Origin: Rhodothermales bacterium
GTDB taxonomy: Bacteria; Bacteroidota; Rhodothermia; Rhodothermales; JABDKH01
Assembly (NCBI GenBank): GCA_013002165.1
Contig: JABDKO010000313.1
Span: 1-47,285 of the forward strand
Reading direction: 5' to 3'
Length of the DNA: 47,285 nt
In this document: one piece after another, positions 32,820 to 42,893 of the stretch
How the letters are laid out: every line of letters starts with the position of its first letter
How positions within the stretch are numbered: position 1 is the stretch's first letter
Notes under the pieces: model-generated
Database searches by the model: none
Told to the model about the DNA's origin: nothing
Seen by the model: the letters and a program-made list of their open reading frames with translations, nothing else
Made by a program: the position numbers and the translations under genes

Positions 32820-35442
32820 TAATGAGGAGTCGCGACGGTCCGATCCAGAAGTATCGATATTGTGTGTTGTCGACTAGCAACACGTATTTACCTCTTCCGG
32901 ACGGCTGTACTCCGGCGAATACAGCACCGGCCAAGCGCTTTTTCTCATCCTCGGAAGCATATCCAGCCGCAAGAACGCGGCTGGGATCCTTGTCGTAGTG
33001 GCCGACAATCTGATATTTGTCAGACGCCTCAAGTGCCGCGGTTCTCTGTTTGAGCGAGTAAACATTTGTTCTCATCCCGAACGCGAGCGGATTCGATTCG
33101 TCGAGCGTACCACGAAATGCCGATCCGGGAATTCGTTTCAGGCCGGACTGTTTTTCGCGATCCTCGTACCGAATGTAGTTGTCTTCGCCGTCGCCGGCAG
33201 TCGAATCGTTTGCAGAAGTTAGCGACTCACGCAGTTCTATCGACGTCAACTTGCTTTGCGCCGAAGTCAGCATATCCGCACCCTGCTCCAGACCAATCAG
33301 GACTCCCCCGCGCGAAACCCATTGTTTGAGGCTCTCTACCATTGTCGTATCTGCAAGCGATTTATACGATCCGTTGAAGCCTGGGACAATGATAACTTCG
33401 TACTCTGAAAGGTCAATCGAACCCATGTCATCCTTTCGAATACGATCAATACCAAACTTGATGTCCTGATCAAACATGTACCAAATCTGACCCGCCGAGT
33501 AGCTGCTAATTGGAGAATCTACAATCAAGCCGACGTCGGGTTGTGGGACAGGCCGACTATTTGACGAGGCAAGATTGATTCCCTTCTCTACCTGTCCGGA
33601 TGGCAGTGCCTCCACTCCTACATCGGCGTAGTCTGCGACGGCCTGCATATCGGTTACAAAAGACTTCGATTTCTTCTGATTACGCCCGGCAAGAACGACC
33701 AGAGTCCCTCGACTGTAGTCTTTCCCTCCGGCACTGAATGTTTTTCGGACAGCACGCACCTTGTATCCTTTCCGCCATAGCTCGGCGAGAGCCATGGGTG
33801 CGTTTTGTTGGCTCCAATCGATGACCCATGCGTACGGGTCGCCAACTTTGCTGACTGCACTTGTGGCTTCAGGAAGTTCCGTGACCTGTTCCAGTGACAA
33901 ACCTGCAGATGATGACCGATGATACGCTTTGATATTGTACGCGAGTGGCATCGACCAGGACGTCATGTCGTACGTCACCGAGTCCTCAAGCGCCAGGTTC
34001 CGTTTCAGTACCGTGTTAACAAACACACGTCTGGGCTGATCAACCGGAACTACAAACGTTCCTTCCGGAATGTTTACACGACCCGGCAAGTTGGACCAGT
34101 AGTCAGTCGTATTCGTCACGACAGAGGTGGAAGTCGTCCTGTAGATATCAACTCCGTGCGTGTGTAGAATCTTCAGCATTCGATACAGGTTACCACCTGC
34201 TTCATCATCCGGGAAGAGAAACACCGTCTTGTCCCGATCAGGGTTGACAAAGAAATCCCTGAAGTACGAAAGCAATGCCTGTCGCCGGGCGACGGATGTC
34301 TCTATCGTTGCCATCGAGGTCGTGAAATGATCGAACACTCGTTGCGCCAATGTCAGGACATACTCGTCATTGGTCTTGACTGCACGACCGCCACGGCTGT
34401 GACCTCCTTGCTCTGTGAGCATGCCAATTGCTCCCATGTTGGTTGGATAAGATGAACCGTATCCGGGATAGTAGAAGTCGAATGCTTCGCGTGTGGCGTA
34501 ATTGATATCGTGTCTGTCAAATGCAGCGGCATTGGCGTCGCCGAATATTTTTGCCCAGTCATCGTAAGCGGATGGGATCTCCAGATTACGTGGAGTTGTG
34601 CCGGGCATAGTGAAGTAATTTGAATTGTAGCCTTGCTCATGGTAGTCTACATGAACCTGGGGTAACCATTCCTGATAGGCTGCTATCCGCGAACGGGACT
34701 CAGGATGGACCAGCCATAACCAGTCCCTGTTCAAATCAAACCAGTAGTGGTTCGTCCTTCCACCGGGCCATGGCTCATCGTGTTCAAGTTCCGCGGCATT
34801 TTTGTTTACAATGTTGTTAGCCATCGAGCGATACCAGTAAACATACCGGTCGCGTCCGTCCGGATTGATACAAGGGTCGATGATGACAACACTTTCGTCA
34901 AGTACTGAAGTCACGCCGGGGTCGTCCGAGACCGCAAGGCGATATGCAACCTGCATGGATGCCTCTGTGCTTGACGCCTCGTTTCCGTGAACGTTGTACG
35001 ACAACCAGACTACGGCGGGATTGGCGGCAATCAAGTCGGCAGCTTCCGCCGTAGGAAGCCGGTCGCCTTCCGCGAGACGAAGATTGTTTGCTTTGATTTC
35101 CTCGATCCTGGCATGATTCGCCGGTGATGTCACGACAAGGTAGTACAATGGACGACCTTCATATGTCGTCCCGTACTGATGCATCTGGATTCTGTCGGAG
35201 ACCGAATCCAGATGGGTCAAATAGTCAACTACGTCGTGGTGAAAGGAAAATTGCTCACCGGGTTCATAGCCAAGAAATTCTGCTGGAGAGGTGATACCCG
35301 GAACAGCTGGTCCATCGACCGCGAAGCTGAATCTTTCGGGTGTCAGATCTACCTGTGCAAATCCAGTCAGCGGGATTGTTACCACCGTGACCAGGGCCAG
35401 AACAGCTGCCCGAATCAACTCCTTCATTTGAATACTATACAT
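32791..35442 (-). CDS. Exported M14-family zinc carboxypeptidase
   Basis: A signal peptide (positive start, LIRAAVLALVTVVTIPLTGFAQ) is followed by an M14 peptidase domain. His152 and Glu155 in NVHGNEAS and His266 in HVDYHEQGYN are the expected zinc ligands, and Glu342 in MLTEQGG is the likely catalytic glutamate. The long C-terminal half (about 400-883) is predicted extracytoplasmic and contains a glutamine-amidotransferase-like stretch near VDSPISSYSAGQIWY. It would trim peptides in the periplasm or outside. An ATG at 35427 gives a shorter signal peptide and is an equally good start. The next gene upstream is the asparaginase-like one. Confidence 0.92.
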   Translation of the reverse strand: MYSIQMKELIRAAVLALVTVVTIPLTGFAQVDLTPERFSFAVDGPAVPGITSPAEFLGYEPGEQFSFHHDVVDYLTHLDSVSDRIQMHQYGTTYEGRPLYYLVVTSPANHARIEEIKANNLRLAEGDRLPTAEAADLIAANPAVVWLSYNVHGNEASSTEASMQVAYRLAVSDDPGVTSVLDESVVIIDPCINPDGRDRYVYWYRSMANNIVNKNAAELEHDEPWPGGRTNHYWFDLNRDWLWLVHPESRSRIAAYQEWLPQVHVDYHEQGYNSNYFTMPGTTPRNLEIPSAYDDWAKIFGDANAAAFDRHDINYATREAFDFYYPGYGSSYPTNMGAIGMLTEQGGHSRGGRAVKTNDEYVLTLAQRVFDHFTTSMATIETSVARRQALLSYFRDFFVNPDRDKTVFLFPDDEAGGNLYRMLKILHTHGVDIYRTTSTSVVTNTTDYWSNLPGRVNIPEGTFVVPVDQPRRVFVNTVLKRNLALEDSVTYDMTSWSMPLAYNIKAYHRSSSAGLSLEQVTELPEATSAVSKVGDPYAWVIDWSQQNAPMALAELWRKGYKVRAVRKTFSAGGKDYSRGTLVVLAGRNQKKSKSFVTDMQAVADYADVGVEALPSGQVEKGINLASSNSRPVPQPDVGLIVDSPISSYSAGQIWYMFDQDIKFGIDRIRKDDMGSIDLSEYEVIIVPGFNGSYKSLADTTMVESLKQWVSRGGVLIGLEQGADMLTSAQSKLTSIELRESLTSANDSTAGDGEDNYIRYEDREKQSGLKRIPGSAFRGTLDESNPLAFGMRTNVYSLKQRTAALEASDKYQIVGHYDKDPSRVLAAGYASEDEKKRLAGAVFAGVQPSGRGKYVLLVDNTQYRYFWIGPSRLLINAVMLLPGT

Positions 35443-35447
35443 GCTTG

Positions 35448-35930
35448 TTAATCTATTTCTTCGAATCTGTTTGCAGCGCGATTCTTTCGAACCCGTGTCG
35501 CGTCGAAAACAAGGCCGTTCATGGCAATGTAGATCCCTTCCGGAAGCGTCTGCACAGCTGCAATTGCAAAACCGATATTAAACTCGGCATCAGTCTGCTT
35601 GAAGCGGGCGGGCGACAGCGACCCGACCAGCACAATGGTTTTACCTGGAATCCCAATCAGCGCACGACCCGTTTCGGTCATTGTGTCCGTACCATGCGTA
35701 ATCAGAATCCGACCCTCTACTGCCTCCTCGACGCGCTGCCTGACAAGCGCCCGATCTTCATCGTTCATATCGAGACTGTCCTTTCTGAAAAGTGTCTCTA
35801 TTGTGTACGGCGTCAACGCGTTGACATTCCGAAGCACATCTGCGATCTGGGGCTCTCCTATCTGGTATGCGCTCTGGGCATCGAAGTATTCCTTATCGAT
35901 CGTACCGCCGGTAGTCAGAATTCGGACCAT
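35448..35930 (-). CDS. Short asparaginase-domain protein
   Basis: The protein of about 160 residues carries both N-terminal signatures of L-asparaginases: the first catalytic threonine in ILTTGGTIDKEYF and the second in ILITHGTDTMTETG. The usual C-terminal domain (another ~150 residues) is absent; the sequence instead ends soon after MNGLVFDATRVRKN. Short versions of this kind occur in other bacteria, so it need not be a broken gene, but activity is unproven. The open frame starts further up inside hutG; the ATG at 35930 gives the proper MVRILTTGGTID start. Confidence 0.85.
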   Translation of the reverse strand: MVRILTTGGTIDKEYFDAQSAYQIGEPQIADVLRNVNALTPYTIETLFRKDSLDMNDEDRALVRQRVEEAVEGRILITHGTDTMTETGRALIGIPGKTIVLVGSLSPARFKQTDAEFNIGFAIAAVQTLPEGIYIAMNGLVFDATRVRKNRAANRFEEID

Positions 35931-35940
35931 ATACTCCAGT

Positions 35941-36873
35941 CTATTTTTCCCGAAGACTAAGCCCGAGAGTGAATTGCCAGATGGCTGCTGCCGCGAGACG
36001 ACTTGTTCGGTTGTCAATATCGAACACCGGATTGACTTCGACCAGATCCATTGAGTGAACATTGGGTGAGAGACCGGCTTCGAATGCCGCCCCTAGAAGA
36101 TCCCTGCTCCGCAGTCCGTTCGTCGAGGGTGCCGATACGCCGGGTGCTGATGCCACGTCAACCACGTCCATGTCAAACGTCACCATTGCAGGCATTTTCG
36201 CCTTGCGAATAGACTCCGTGTACGTGGAAACCGCAAAAACGTCTCTGAACGCGTATGATGACTTTGTTCGCTTCAAATAATCGATATGTTGCCGGGAGAC
36301 AGAGGCAGGCTGCAACCCGTGCACCGCGTATCCGGTCGTGATAGACCTCTCCTCCAATATCTGACGAAATGGTGATCCCGAATGCCCTTCGCCATTCTTT
36401 AGCGGCCGGACGTCGGCGTGGGCATCCAGATTGACTACAAAGACATCTTTACGTGCGGCGACGTAACCAAGAAAATGACCGTACGATGTCTCGTGACCTC
36501 CCCCGATGACGATCGGAAATTTCCCGTCTTCAAGTATCTCCCCGATGACTTCACCAAGCTGTTGCTGATTGCTACTAAGATCGTCAGACACCTTCAAGTT
36601 GCCAGCGTCGTACGTTTGGCCCAGCAGATCTTTATGAACGGCGAATTCGCGCGGGTCGGGTGTCAATTTGTATAGTTGCTGCCGAATATGATCCGGCGCT
36701 TTGGCGGCACCGGCACGACCGCCATTCTTTCGAACACCGCTATCGACAGGAAACCCGAGGATGACTATTTCTGCAGACTCATAGTCTTGACAAAGCAGGG
36801 TGCTGATGCGTGGATCGTCGTCATCGACAAACGCATTCTCGAAAAGAGGCGACTGAAATATCGATAGATCCAT
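35941..36873 (-). CDS. hutG: Formimidoylglutamase (arginase/ureohydrolase family)
   Basis: This Mn-dependent ureohydrolase converts N-formimidoyl-glutamate to glutamate and formamide, the last Hut step. Metal ligands are clear: His127 in GGGHETSYG, Asp150/His152/Asp154 in NLDAHADVR, and Asp234/Asp236 in TFDMDVVD. The 310-residue length fits. The family also includes arginase and agmatinase, but the position after hutU, hutH and hutI decides the call. It follows hutI by 66 bases. Confidence 0.92.
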
Positions 36874-36939
36874 AGCTTCTGCATATCGATTTTGCTCAGA
36901 CCAAGGTACTGAAAACCAGACAGGTCTCCGGATCTTCTG

Positions 36940-38151
36940 CTACAACGTGTCGCCGTTAATATACGTCTGCGTTACGCAAGTCGGCACAAAATGATAGAAC
37001 CACTGATCGACGGAGTCGGCGGCGACGAGCGTGAAATCAGCTTGTTTTCCAATTTCTATGGATCCGATGGTTCTGGACATGCCGATTGCGTGTGCAGCGA
37101 ACAGTGTCGCACCTTTCAGCGCCTCTTCGGGGGTCATCCTGTTCATGGTGCAAGCAAGAGTCAGCGCAAGCGGTAAGTGATAAGATGGTGCACTACCCGG
37201 ATTGAAATCTGTAGCAACCGCTACACGCGCTCCTTCTTCTATGAAATCCCTTGCATTCAGAGGAGGTTGGCGAAGATAAAGAGTGGCAATCGGCAGCGAC
37301 ACTGCAACCACTCCGGCACGCGCCATCGCCCGAATACCCTCTCGAGAAGTATGTTCAAGATGATCGGCGGAGATCGCATCTACTTCTGCCGCCAGATTCG
37401 CACCGCCACCGTCGGATAGCTGATCCGCGTGCAACTTTGGTCTCATTCCTAACTTTTTGGCGGCCTCCAGGATTTTCTTCGACCGGTCAAGGTTGAAGGC
37501 TCCGTCCTCCAGAAAAACATCACAAAAAGATGCCAGCCCTTTTTCAGAAATGGTTGGAAGCATTTCCTCGATGATCAGATCTACATACGCATCCGGATTT
37601 GACTCGAACTCGTCAGGAACGACATGCGCGCCGAGGAACGTGGAGACCATACGCACGCGCTGCAAGCGCCTTACTTTGTCGTACACATTGAGCAGCTTGA
37701 TTTCGTCAGCCGTACTCAAACCGTAGCCGGACTTGCACTCAATCGTTGTGACTCCAAGTTTGTTGATCTCCTTAAGAAACTCGAGGCAACGATTGACAAG
37801 CGTATCGCTGGATGCGGCACGTGTTTGTGCCACTGTACTTTTGATTCCTCCACCCTTGCGTGCAATCTCCAGATAAGATGCACCCATTGCCCGCTGGCCG
37901 AACTCATCCGCTCGCCAACCTCCGAATGCCAGATGCGTGTGGCAATCGATAAGGCCTGGCACAACCATATTTTTGTTGGCATCAAATTCGATTTCGTCGT
38001 CTAACCCTGTCGGTAGTTCATCTTCCGAGCCCACCCACACGATCTTACCACCCTTCCAGACGATGGCAGCCCGGCGGATTCGCTCACCTGCATCTTGCGA
38101 GTCCATCCCCGAACAGGTAACCAGCTCTGAGATATTTCTGAGAATCGGCAC
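36940..38151 (-). CDS. hutI: Imidazolonepropionase
   Basis: This amidohydrolase opens the imidazolone ring to give formimidoyl-glutamate. The metal-binding VPGLIDCHTHLAFGGWRADEF segment, TIECKSGYGLSTADEIK, the KLHADQLSDGGGANLAAEV histidine and the ATDFNPGSAPSYHLPLAL aspartate motif are characteristic of HutI. The 403-residue length is normal. It begins with GTG one base after the hutH stop, so hutH and hutI are coupled. Confidence 0.96.
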   Translation of the reverse strand: MPILRNISELVTCSGMDSQDAGERIRRAAIVWKGGKIVWVGSEDELPTGLDDEIEFDANKNMVVPGLIDCHTHLAFGGWRADEFGQRAMGASYLEIARKGGGIKSTVAQTRAASSDTLVNRCLEFLKEINKLGVTTIECKSGYGLSTADEIKLLNVYDKVRRLQRVRMVSTFLGAHVVPDEFESNPDAYVDLIIEEMLPTISEKGLASFCDVFLEDGAFNLDRSKKILEAAKKLGMRPKLHADQLSDGGGANLAAEVDAISADHLEHTSREGIRAMARAGVVAVSLPIATLYLRQPPLNARDFIEEGARVAVATDFNPGSAPSYHLPLALTLACTMNRMTPEEALKGATLFAAHAIGMSRTIGSIEIGKQADFTLVAADSVDQWFYHFVPTCVTQTYINGDTL

Positions 38152-38152
38152 G

Positions 38153-39667
38153 CTATCTCTCGAATAATATTTGATTGCTTTCCAGTTCGTCGAGCAGGCG
38201 TCCCGATTGAATCAGCTTCATAAGTGGCGCAAGGTCGTCGTGGAAGTTGTAGTCTTCCTCACGGTGAGGAATGCTTGACCGGATTATCTGGTGGACGAGG
38301 TCAACGCCTTTGCCGGGCCTGAGCGGGTGCCGGTAATCCAGTGCCTGAGCTGCGGCAAGCAGCTCCATTGCCAGAACAGTTTCGACGTTCTCGAAAACCT
38401 GCAAGATCTTGAGTGCCGAGATGCTGCCCATGCTGACATGGTCCTCCTGGCCCAGACTTGTAGGAATGGAGTCTACCGATGCGGGGTGACACAGAACCTT
38501 GTTTTCCGACACAAGCGCCGCTGCGGTATACTGCGGAATCATAAACCCTGAGTTGATTCCCGTTTCGCGCATGAGCAAACGCGGCAACCCGTCGTGACCG
38601 GCCAGAAGCAGATAGAGTCGACGTTCGGAGATCGATCCCAACTCGGCGAGTGCAATAGCAGCAAAGTCGAGCGCCAGCGCAAGTGGCTGTCCATGAAAAT
38701 TGCCGCCGCTGATAATATCTCCGTCTTCAAATACTAGCGGATTGTCGGTAACAGAATTCAATTCAATGTCGAAGACCCCGACCGCATATTGGAGTGCATC
38801 GCGTGATGCTCCGTGGACCTGGGGCACACATCGAAGAGAGTAAGGGTCCTGTACTTTTCCACAATTCCGATGGGACTCGAGTATCTCGCTTTCGACGAGC
38901 AAGGATCGAACATTGCCGGCGACCTTGATCTGTCCGGGATGATGCCGGGCCAGATGGATACGCTCATCAAACGGCCTGATACTGCCCTGCAGCGCCTCAA
39001 GACTGGTAGCAGCAACAACGTCGGCGAGTGACAAGAGTGAAAGCGCCCGGTGCAGTACGAAAGCGCCATACGCAGACATCAACTGCGTCCCGTTTATCAG
39101 CGAAAGGCCATCCTTTGGCTTTAGCGTGACCGGTTTGAGGCCGTTACGTTCGAGCGCGGCAGCGGCATCTTCACGGCCGCCGTCTTCTGTCCACACCTCT
39201 CCGTGCCCGATCAATGGTAGTGACAAATGGGCCAGTGGTGCGAGATCACCGGAGGCGCCGACGCTCCCCCGAGTAGGTACGACGGGAGTGATATCCAGTC
39301 GATCCAGTGCAAGCAATTGGTTGAATGTAGAGAGCGACACTCCCGAGAAGCCCAACGACAGTGAATGGATCTTCAACTGCAGCATGAGTCGGGTTATGTC
39401 CCTGGGCACCGGTCGTCCGACACCAACAGCATGCGAAAAAAGCAGGTTCCTTTGTAAGGACTCAAGGTCACGAGGCCCTATTCGCTCGTTTGCCAGCGCA
39501 CCGAATCCTGTGTTAATGCCGTAGTAAGCCGATCCGTCCGCAAGTGCATTCTCTACCCGTGTCCGGGATTCCCTGACGGCTGAAGCATCGTTGCGCTGAG
39601 CCTCAAGACTCCTCGTCAGATCACCATAAAGAGTTGCGACGTGAATTGTCGACATGCCTGGACCCAT
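38153..39667 (-). CDS. hutH: Histidine ammonia-lyase
   Basis: This enzyme releases ammonia from histidine to form urocanate. The tripeptide that cyclises to the MIO cofactor is Ala138-Ser139-Gly140 in the GSVGASGDLAPLAH motif. Further family stretches are YYGINTGFGALAN near the N-terminus and QEDHVSMG. The 504-residue length is right. The ATG at 39667 abuts the hutU stop; an ATG four codons later (MSTIHVATLYGD) may be the true start. Confidence 0.97.
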   Translation of the reverse strand: MGPGMSTIHVATLYGDLTRSLEAQRNDASAVRESRTRVENALADGSAYYGINTGFGALANERIGPRDLESLQRNLLFSHAVGVGRPVPRDITRLMLQLKIHSLSLGFSGVSLSTFNQLLALDRLDITPVVPTRGSVGASGDLAPLAHLSLPLIGHGEVWTEDGGREDAAAALERNGLKPVTLKPKDGLSLINGTQLMSAYGAFVLHRALSLLSLADVVAATSLEALQGSIRPFDERIHLARHHPGQIKVAGNVRSLLVESEILESHRNCGKVQDPYSLRCVPQVHGASRDALQYAVGVFDIELNSVTDNPLVFEDGDIISGGNFHGQPLALALDFAAIALAELGSISERRLYLLLAGHDGLPRLLMRETGINSGFMIPQYTAAALVSENKVLCHPASVDSIPTSLGQEDHVSMGSISALKILQVFENVETVLAMELLAAAQALDYRHPLRPGKGVDLVHQIIRSSIPHREEDYNFHDDLAPLMKLIQSGRLLDELESNQILFER

Positions 39668-41338
39668 CTAATCGCCGTTAATCATTGGAAGGTCGACACC
39701 GCGTTGCTGGGCCGTTTCGATAGCACTTTCGTATCCGGCATCTGCGTGTCTCATAACTCCGGTGCCCGGGTCCGCGGTTAATACTCTGCGGACGCGTTGC
39801 TGTGCGTCGTCAGTTCCATCGGCGACAACCACCATCCCTGAATGGATTGAATATCCGATCCCGACACCGCCGCCGTGGTGCAGTGAAACCCAGCTTGCCC
39901 CGCAGGCAGTGTTCAGCATTGCGTTAAGGAGTGGCCAGTCTGCGATTGCATCAGATCCATCAATCATACCTTCCGTTTCCCGATTGGGGGATGCAACCGA
40001 ACCGCTGTCAAGATGATCTCTTCCGATTACCAACGGTGCAGCCACTTTCCCTTTTTTTACAAGCCAGTTGAAACGCTCACCCATCTCGGCACGCTCACCA
40101 TACTCAAGCCAGCAAATTCTCGCCGGCAGGCCCTGGAAACTGACTTGTTCACGTGCCTTCTTTATCCAGCGAGCCAATGCATCTTTATGAGGAAACGTCT
40201 CGAGTATCGCCCGGTCGGTCTCGTAAATATCATTTGGATCCCCTGACAGGGCGGCCCACCTGAAAGGACCCGACCCCTTGCAGAAGAGTGGTCGGATATA
40301 TTCCGGCACAAATCCCGGAATCTCAAAAGCTTCAGACATTCCACGGTGGTCAGCAACCTGACCTCTGAGGTTATTTCCATAGTCAAAAGTGATAGCACCG
40401 GCATTCTTAAGATCAAGCATTGCCTGTACATGTACCTGCATGCTGTCCAACACAGCGTTATCGTACCCTTTTGGATCGCTGGTTCTGAACGCGGCGGCCT
40501 CGTCGAGAGAGTATCCCGAGGGTATATATCCAACTCGCAGATCGTGCGCCGAGGTTTGATCCGTCAGTACGTCCGGTACGATGTCTCTTTGGACGAGGGT
40601 TGGGAGAACGTCCGCTATGTTAGCCACGAGACCAACCGACAACGGCGTGCCGCTGCGGCGCGCGTCTTCGACGAGTTTTAGTGCTTCATCGAGATCGTAG
40701 CTAATCTTGTCGCAGTACCCGGTGTCTACACGACGTTGAATCCTGTTGGGATCCACATCGACGCCGAGGAATGCCGCACCGTTCATAGTTGCTGCCAGCG
40801 GTTGTGCACCGCCCATGCCGCCAAGACCACCGGTCACAACAAGTTTACCGGACATCGTACCATCGAAGTGTCTTTCTGCACACGCCGCAAAGGTTTCATA
40901 GGTGCCCTGCAGGATTCCCTGAGTCCCGATATAGATCCATGACCCGGCGGTCATCTGACCATACATAGTTAGCCCGAGCGCTTCCAGTCTTCGAAACTCA
41001 TCCCATGTCCCCCACTTTGGCACCAGGTGGGCATTTGCTATGAGAACGCGAGGTGCATCCTTGTGGGTACGGAAAACGCCTACAGGTTTCCCACTTTGTA
41101 CAAGCAGGGTCTCATTGTTTTCCAGTCTCTGGAGTGTAGAGATTATTCGATGGTAAGACTCCCAGTTTCTCGCAGCTTTTCCGCTGCCACCGTAGACAAT
41201 GAGTTCTTCCGGAACCTCCGCGACGTCCGGGTCGAGGTTGTTCATTAGCATCCTCATAGCAGCTTCCTGCTGCCAGCCCTTGCAATGCAAGGTGGTACCG
41301 TGTGGAGCTCTTATCGCTGTTGGCGAATCTACCGACAT
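39668..41338 (-). CDS. hutU: Urocanate hydratase
   Basis: Urocanate hydratase converts urocanate to imidazolonepropionate with tightly bound NAD. The 556-residue protein begins [20 protein letters not shown], has the NAD loop [15 protein letters not shown], the [16 protein letters not shown] stretch and, near the end, [26 protein letters not shown]. It is the first gene of the hutUHIG block; 246 bases separate it from alanine dehydrogenase, which should contain the block's promoter. Confidence 0.97.
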   Translation of the reverse strand: MSVDSPTAIRAPHGTTLHCKGWQQEAAMRMLMNNLDPDVAEVPEELIVYGGSGKAARNWESYHRIISTLQRLENNETLLVQSGKPVGVFRTHKDAPRVLIANAHLVPKWGTWDEFRRLEALGLTMYGQMTAGSWIYIGTQGILQGTYETFAACAERHFDGTMSGKLVVTGGLGGMGGAQPLAATMNGAAFLGVDVDPNRIQRRVDTGYCDKISYDLDEALKLVEDARRSGTPLSVGLVANIADVLPTLVQRDIVPDVLTDQTSAHDLRVGYIPSGYSLDEAAAFRTSDPKGYDNAVLDSMQVHVQAMLDLKNAGAITFDYGNNLRGQVADHRGMSEAFEIPGFVPEYIRPLFCKGSGPFRWAALSGDPNDIYETDRAILETFPHKDALARWIKKAREQVSFQGLPARICWLEYGERAEMGERFNWLVKKGKVAAPLVIGRDHLDSGSVASPNRETEGMIDGSDAIADWPLLNAMLNTACGASWVSLHHGGGVGIGYSIHSGMVVVADGTDDAQQRVRRVLTADPGTGVMRHADAGYESAIETAQQRGVDLPMINGD

Positions 41339-41380
41339 AGTGAATTGAAGTCAGTTGGACGTGATGTAAACAGAGTTGAA

Positions 41381-41397
41381 TGTAGGTTTTGTCTACA
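41381..41397. promoter_or_regulatory. Operator-like inverted repeat upstream of hutU
   Basis: TGTAG-GTTTTGT-CTACA lies 43 bases before the hutU start, where a repressor would sit. The arms are only 5 bp, so chance is possible. No hutC-like regulator gene is in the window. In the rest of the 246-base gap (41339-41584) I see no gene or clear promoter boxes. Confidence 0.25.
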
Positions 41398-41584
41398 ACT
41401 ATTTCATCGGAATCCGGGATATACATTGGAATGATATCCACTGGTATAGAGGATATGCTGCCTACTACAGTTTTCCCATACTACTTCCAGATGCGGTCTG
41501 GCAGTTTATTGTTGGCACCGGAGCGAAGGATTATGCGGCCCTCTCGAGATTTTCGGCTCGCAAAGTCATCTAGGGGACTCGCGA

Positions 41585-42805
41585 TCAGATACCGGACGCA
41601 ATCAGGAGCTCAATGTCGCGGTGTGGCATCCCGAACATGGTGGCAAGACTTTTCTTGGTCAGATGTCTGCGGTATACGTAGGCACCATTTCGCAGACCAA
41701 CATTTCGCCAGAGCGCCTCGTTAATCGATCCGACCTCGCCAATCGTTAGCAGGTAGGGTACAAGAACATTCGTTAGTGCATACGTCGATGTACGAGCTGC
41801 ATTCGAGGGCATGTTTGGAACACAGTAGTGTATCACGTCATGTTTCCGGAATACCGGTTTACTATGCGCGGTAGCCCTGCTGGTCTCAATGCAGCCACCC
41901 TGATCGATGACGGCATCGACTATCACCGAATCGGTGCGCATTGACATCACCATGTCTTCAGTTACAAGCACTGGTGACCGGTAGCCATCCGACATCATCG
42001 CACCAATAATGACATCGGCCGTTGCGACGGCATTCCGTAAATACTGTTTGGTCGCCATGGCAGTCGTAATCCGCCGGTCCAGGTAATGCTCCAGAGACCT
42101 GAGCGCGCCAAGATCCGTATCCAGTACGATTACGTGGCAGCCAAAGCCCAGTGCCGTTCGGGCGGCCCACTCTCCCACTACTCCTGCACCCAGAATTACG
42201 ACGGTCGATGGAGGAACGCCTGAAATTCCACCGAGCATGACGCCTTTACCTCCCTCACCACTTTCCAGATATCTTGCTGCAATCTGGATGGCCATCGAGC
42301 CCATTATCTCATGCATCATTCGCACGATGGGAAGCGTGCCGTCGGAATCACGGATGAACTCAAAGCCAATCCCGGTGATGCCCAGGTCCATCAATCGCTT
42401 CAGGTATTCGGGCGATGTTCCGCCAAGATGTAAAGCAGAGACGAGGATTTGCTTCTCCTGAAGAAATACCAGCTCTTCCGCCGTTGGCGGTCCCACCTTA
42501 ACGACCAACTCTGAACTTGCGTAGACCTCTTCTGCGCTTTCAACGATGGTAGCACCTGAGTCAGAATACTCAGCATCACTGAAGTGAGCCTGCTCGCCCG
42601 CTTCTCTCTCCACAAAGACAGAGTGACCACTCGCTGCAAGAACACTCACTCCGCTCGGCGCAATCGATACCCGTTTTTCTTCATTCGAAGACTCACGAGG
42701 AATCCCGATGGCGAGCTGGCGGTGTTGCTGGCTGACACGAAGCGGCTTCTCCATAGAAAGGAGACCGTGTTCGATAGAGACGCCCTGAAGGGAGGGAACT
42801 TCCAT
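41585..42805 (-). CDS. ald: Alanine dehydrogenase
   Basis: This NAD enzyme interconverts alanine with pyruvate and ammonia. It has IGIPRESSNEEKRVSIAPSGV near residue 34, HLGGTSPEYLKRLMDLGITGIGFE, the Rossmann motif VILGAGVVGEWAARTALGFG and VPNMPSNAARTSTYALTN. The N-terminus is about 30 residues longer than usual. A TTG at 42814 is three codons further up; the ATG at 42805 is preferred, and the ATG at 42754 would give a near-family start. It pairs functionally with the nearby glutamate dehydrogenase. Confidence 0.92.
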   Translation of the reverse strand: MEVPSLQGVSIEHGLLSMEKPLRVSQQHRQLAIGIPRESSNEEKRVSIAPSGVSVLAASGHSVFVEREAGEQAHFSDAEYSDSGATIVESAEEVYASSELVVKVGPPTAEELVFLQEKQILVSALHLGGTSPEYLKRLMDLGITGIGFEFIRDSDGTLPIVRMMHEIMGSMAIQIAARYLESGEGGKGVMLGGISGVPPSTVVILGAGVVGEWAARTALGFGCHVIVLDTDLGALRSLEHYLDRRITTAMATKQYLRNAVATADVIIGAMMSDGYRSPVLVTEDMVMSMRTDSVIVDAVIDQGGCIETSRATAHSKPVFRKHDVIHYCVPNMPSNAARTSTYALTNVLVPYLLTIGEVGSINEALWRNVGLRNGAYVYRRHLTKKSLATMFGMPHRDIELLIASGI

Positions 42806-42840
42806 GAATGGCAAGTGGGATAGCAGGGGAGTTGGCCCTG

Positions 42841-42848
42841 CAAATATA
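42841..42848 (-). promoter_or_regulatory. Candidate -7 promoter element of ald
   Basis: Minus-strand TATATTTG is an exact match to TAnnTTTG and lies 35 bases before the ald ATG at 42805. The -33 TTG is not obvious, so confidence is limited. Confidence 0.4.
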
Positions 42849-42893
42849 CAATTTTCAGCAGATATAAGCGCTCCTTCGTACTCTGAGGAGCTT

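Noticed and set aside
41376-41724. Plus-strand frames in the gap between hutU and ald
   Set aside because: They run into the ald coding region on the opposite strand and have no recognisable features or start signal.
42870-42891. Hairpin GCTCCT / AGGAGC after the TrmH-family gene, followed by TTTT on the plus strand
   Set aside because: The T-run is on the plus strand, where no gene reads into it, and is partly the stop codon of the minus gene; on the minus strand the tail is GCTTATAT, not a U-tract.
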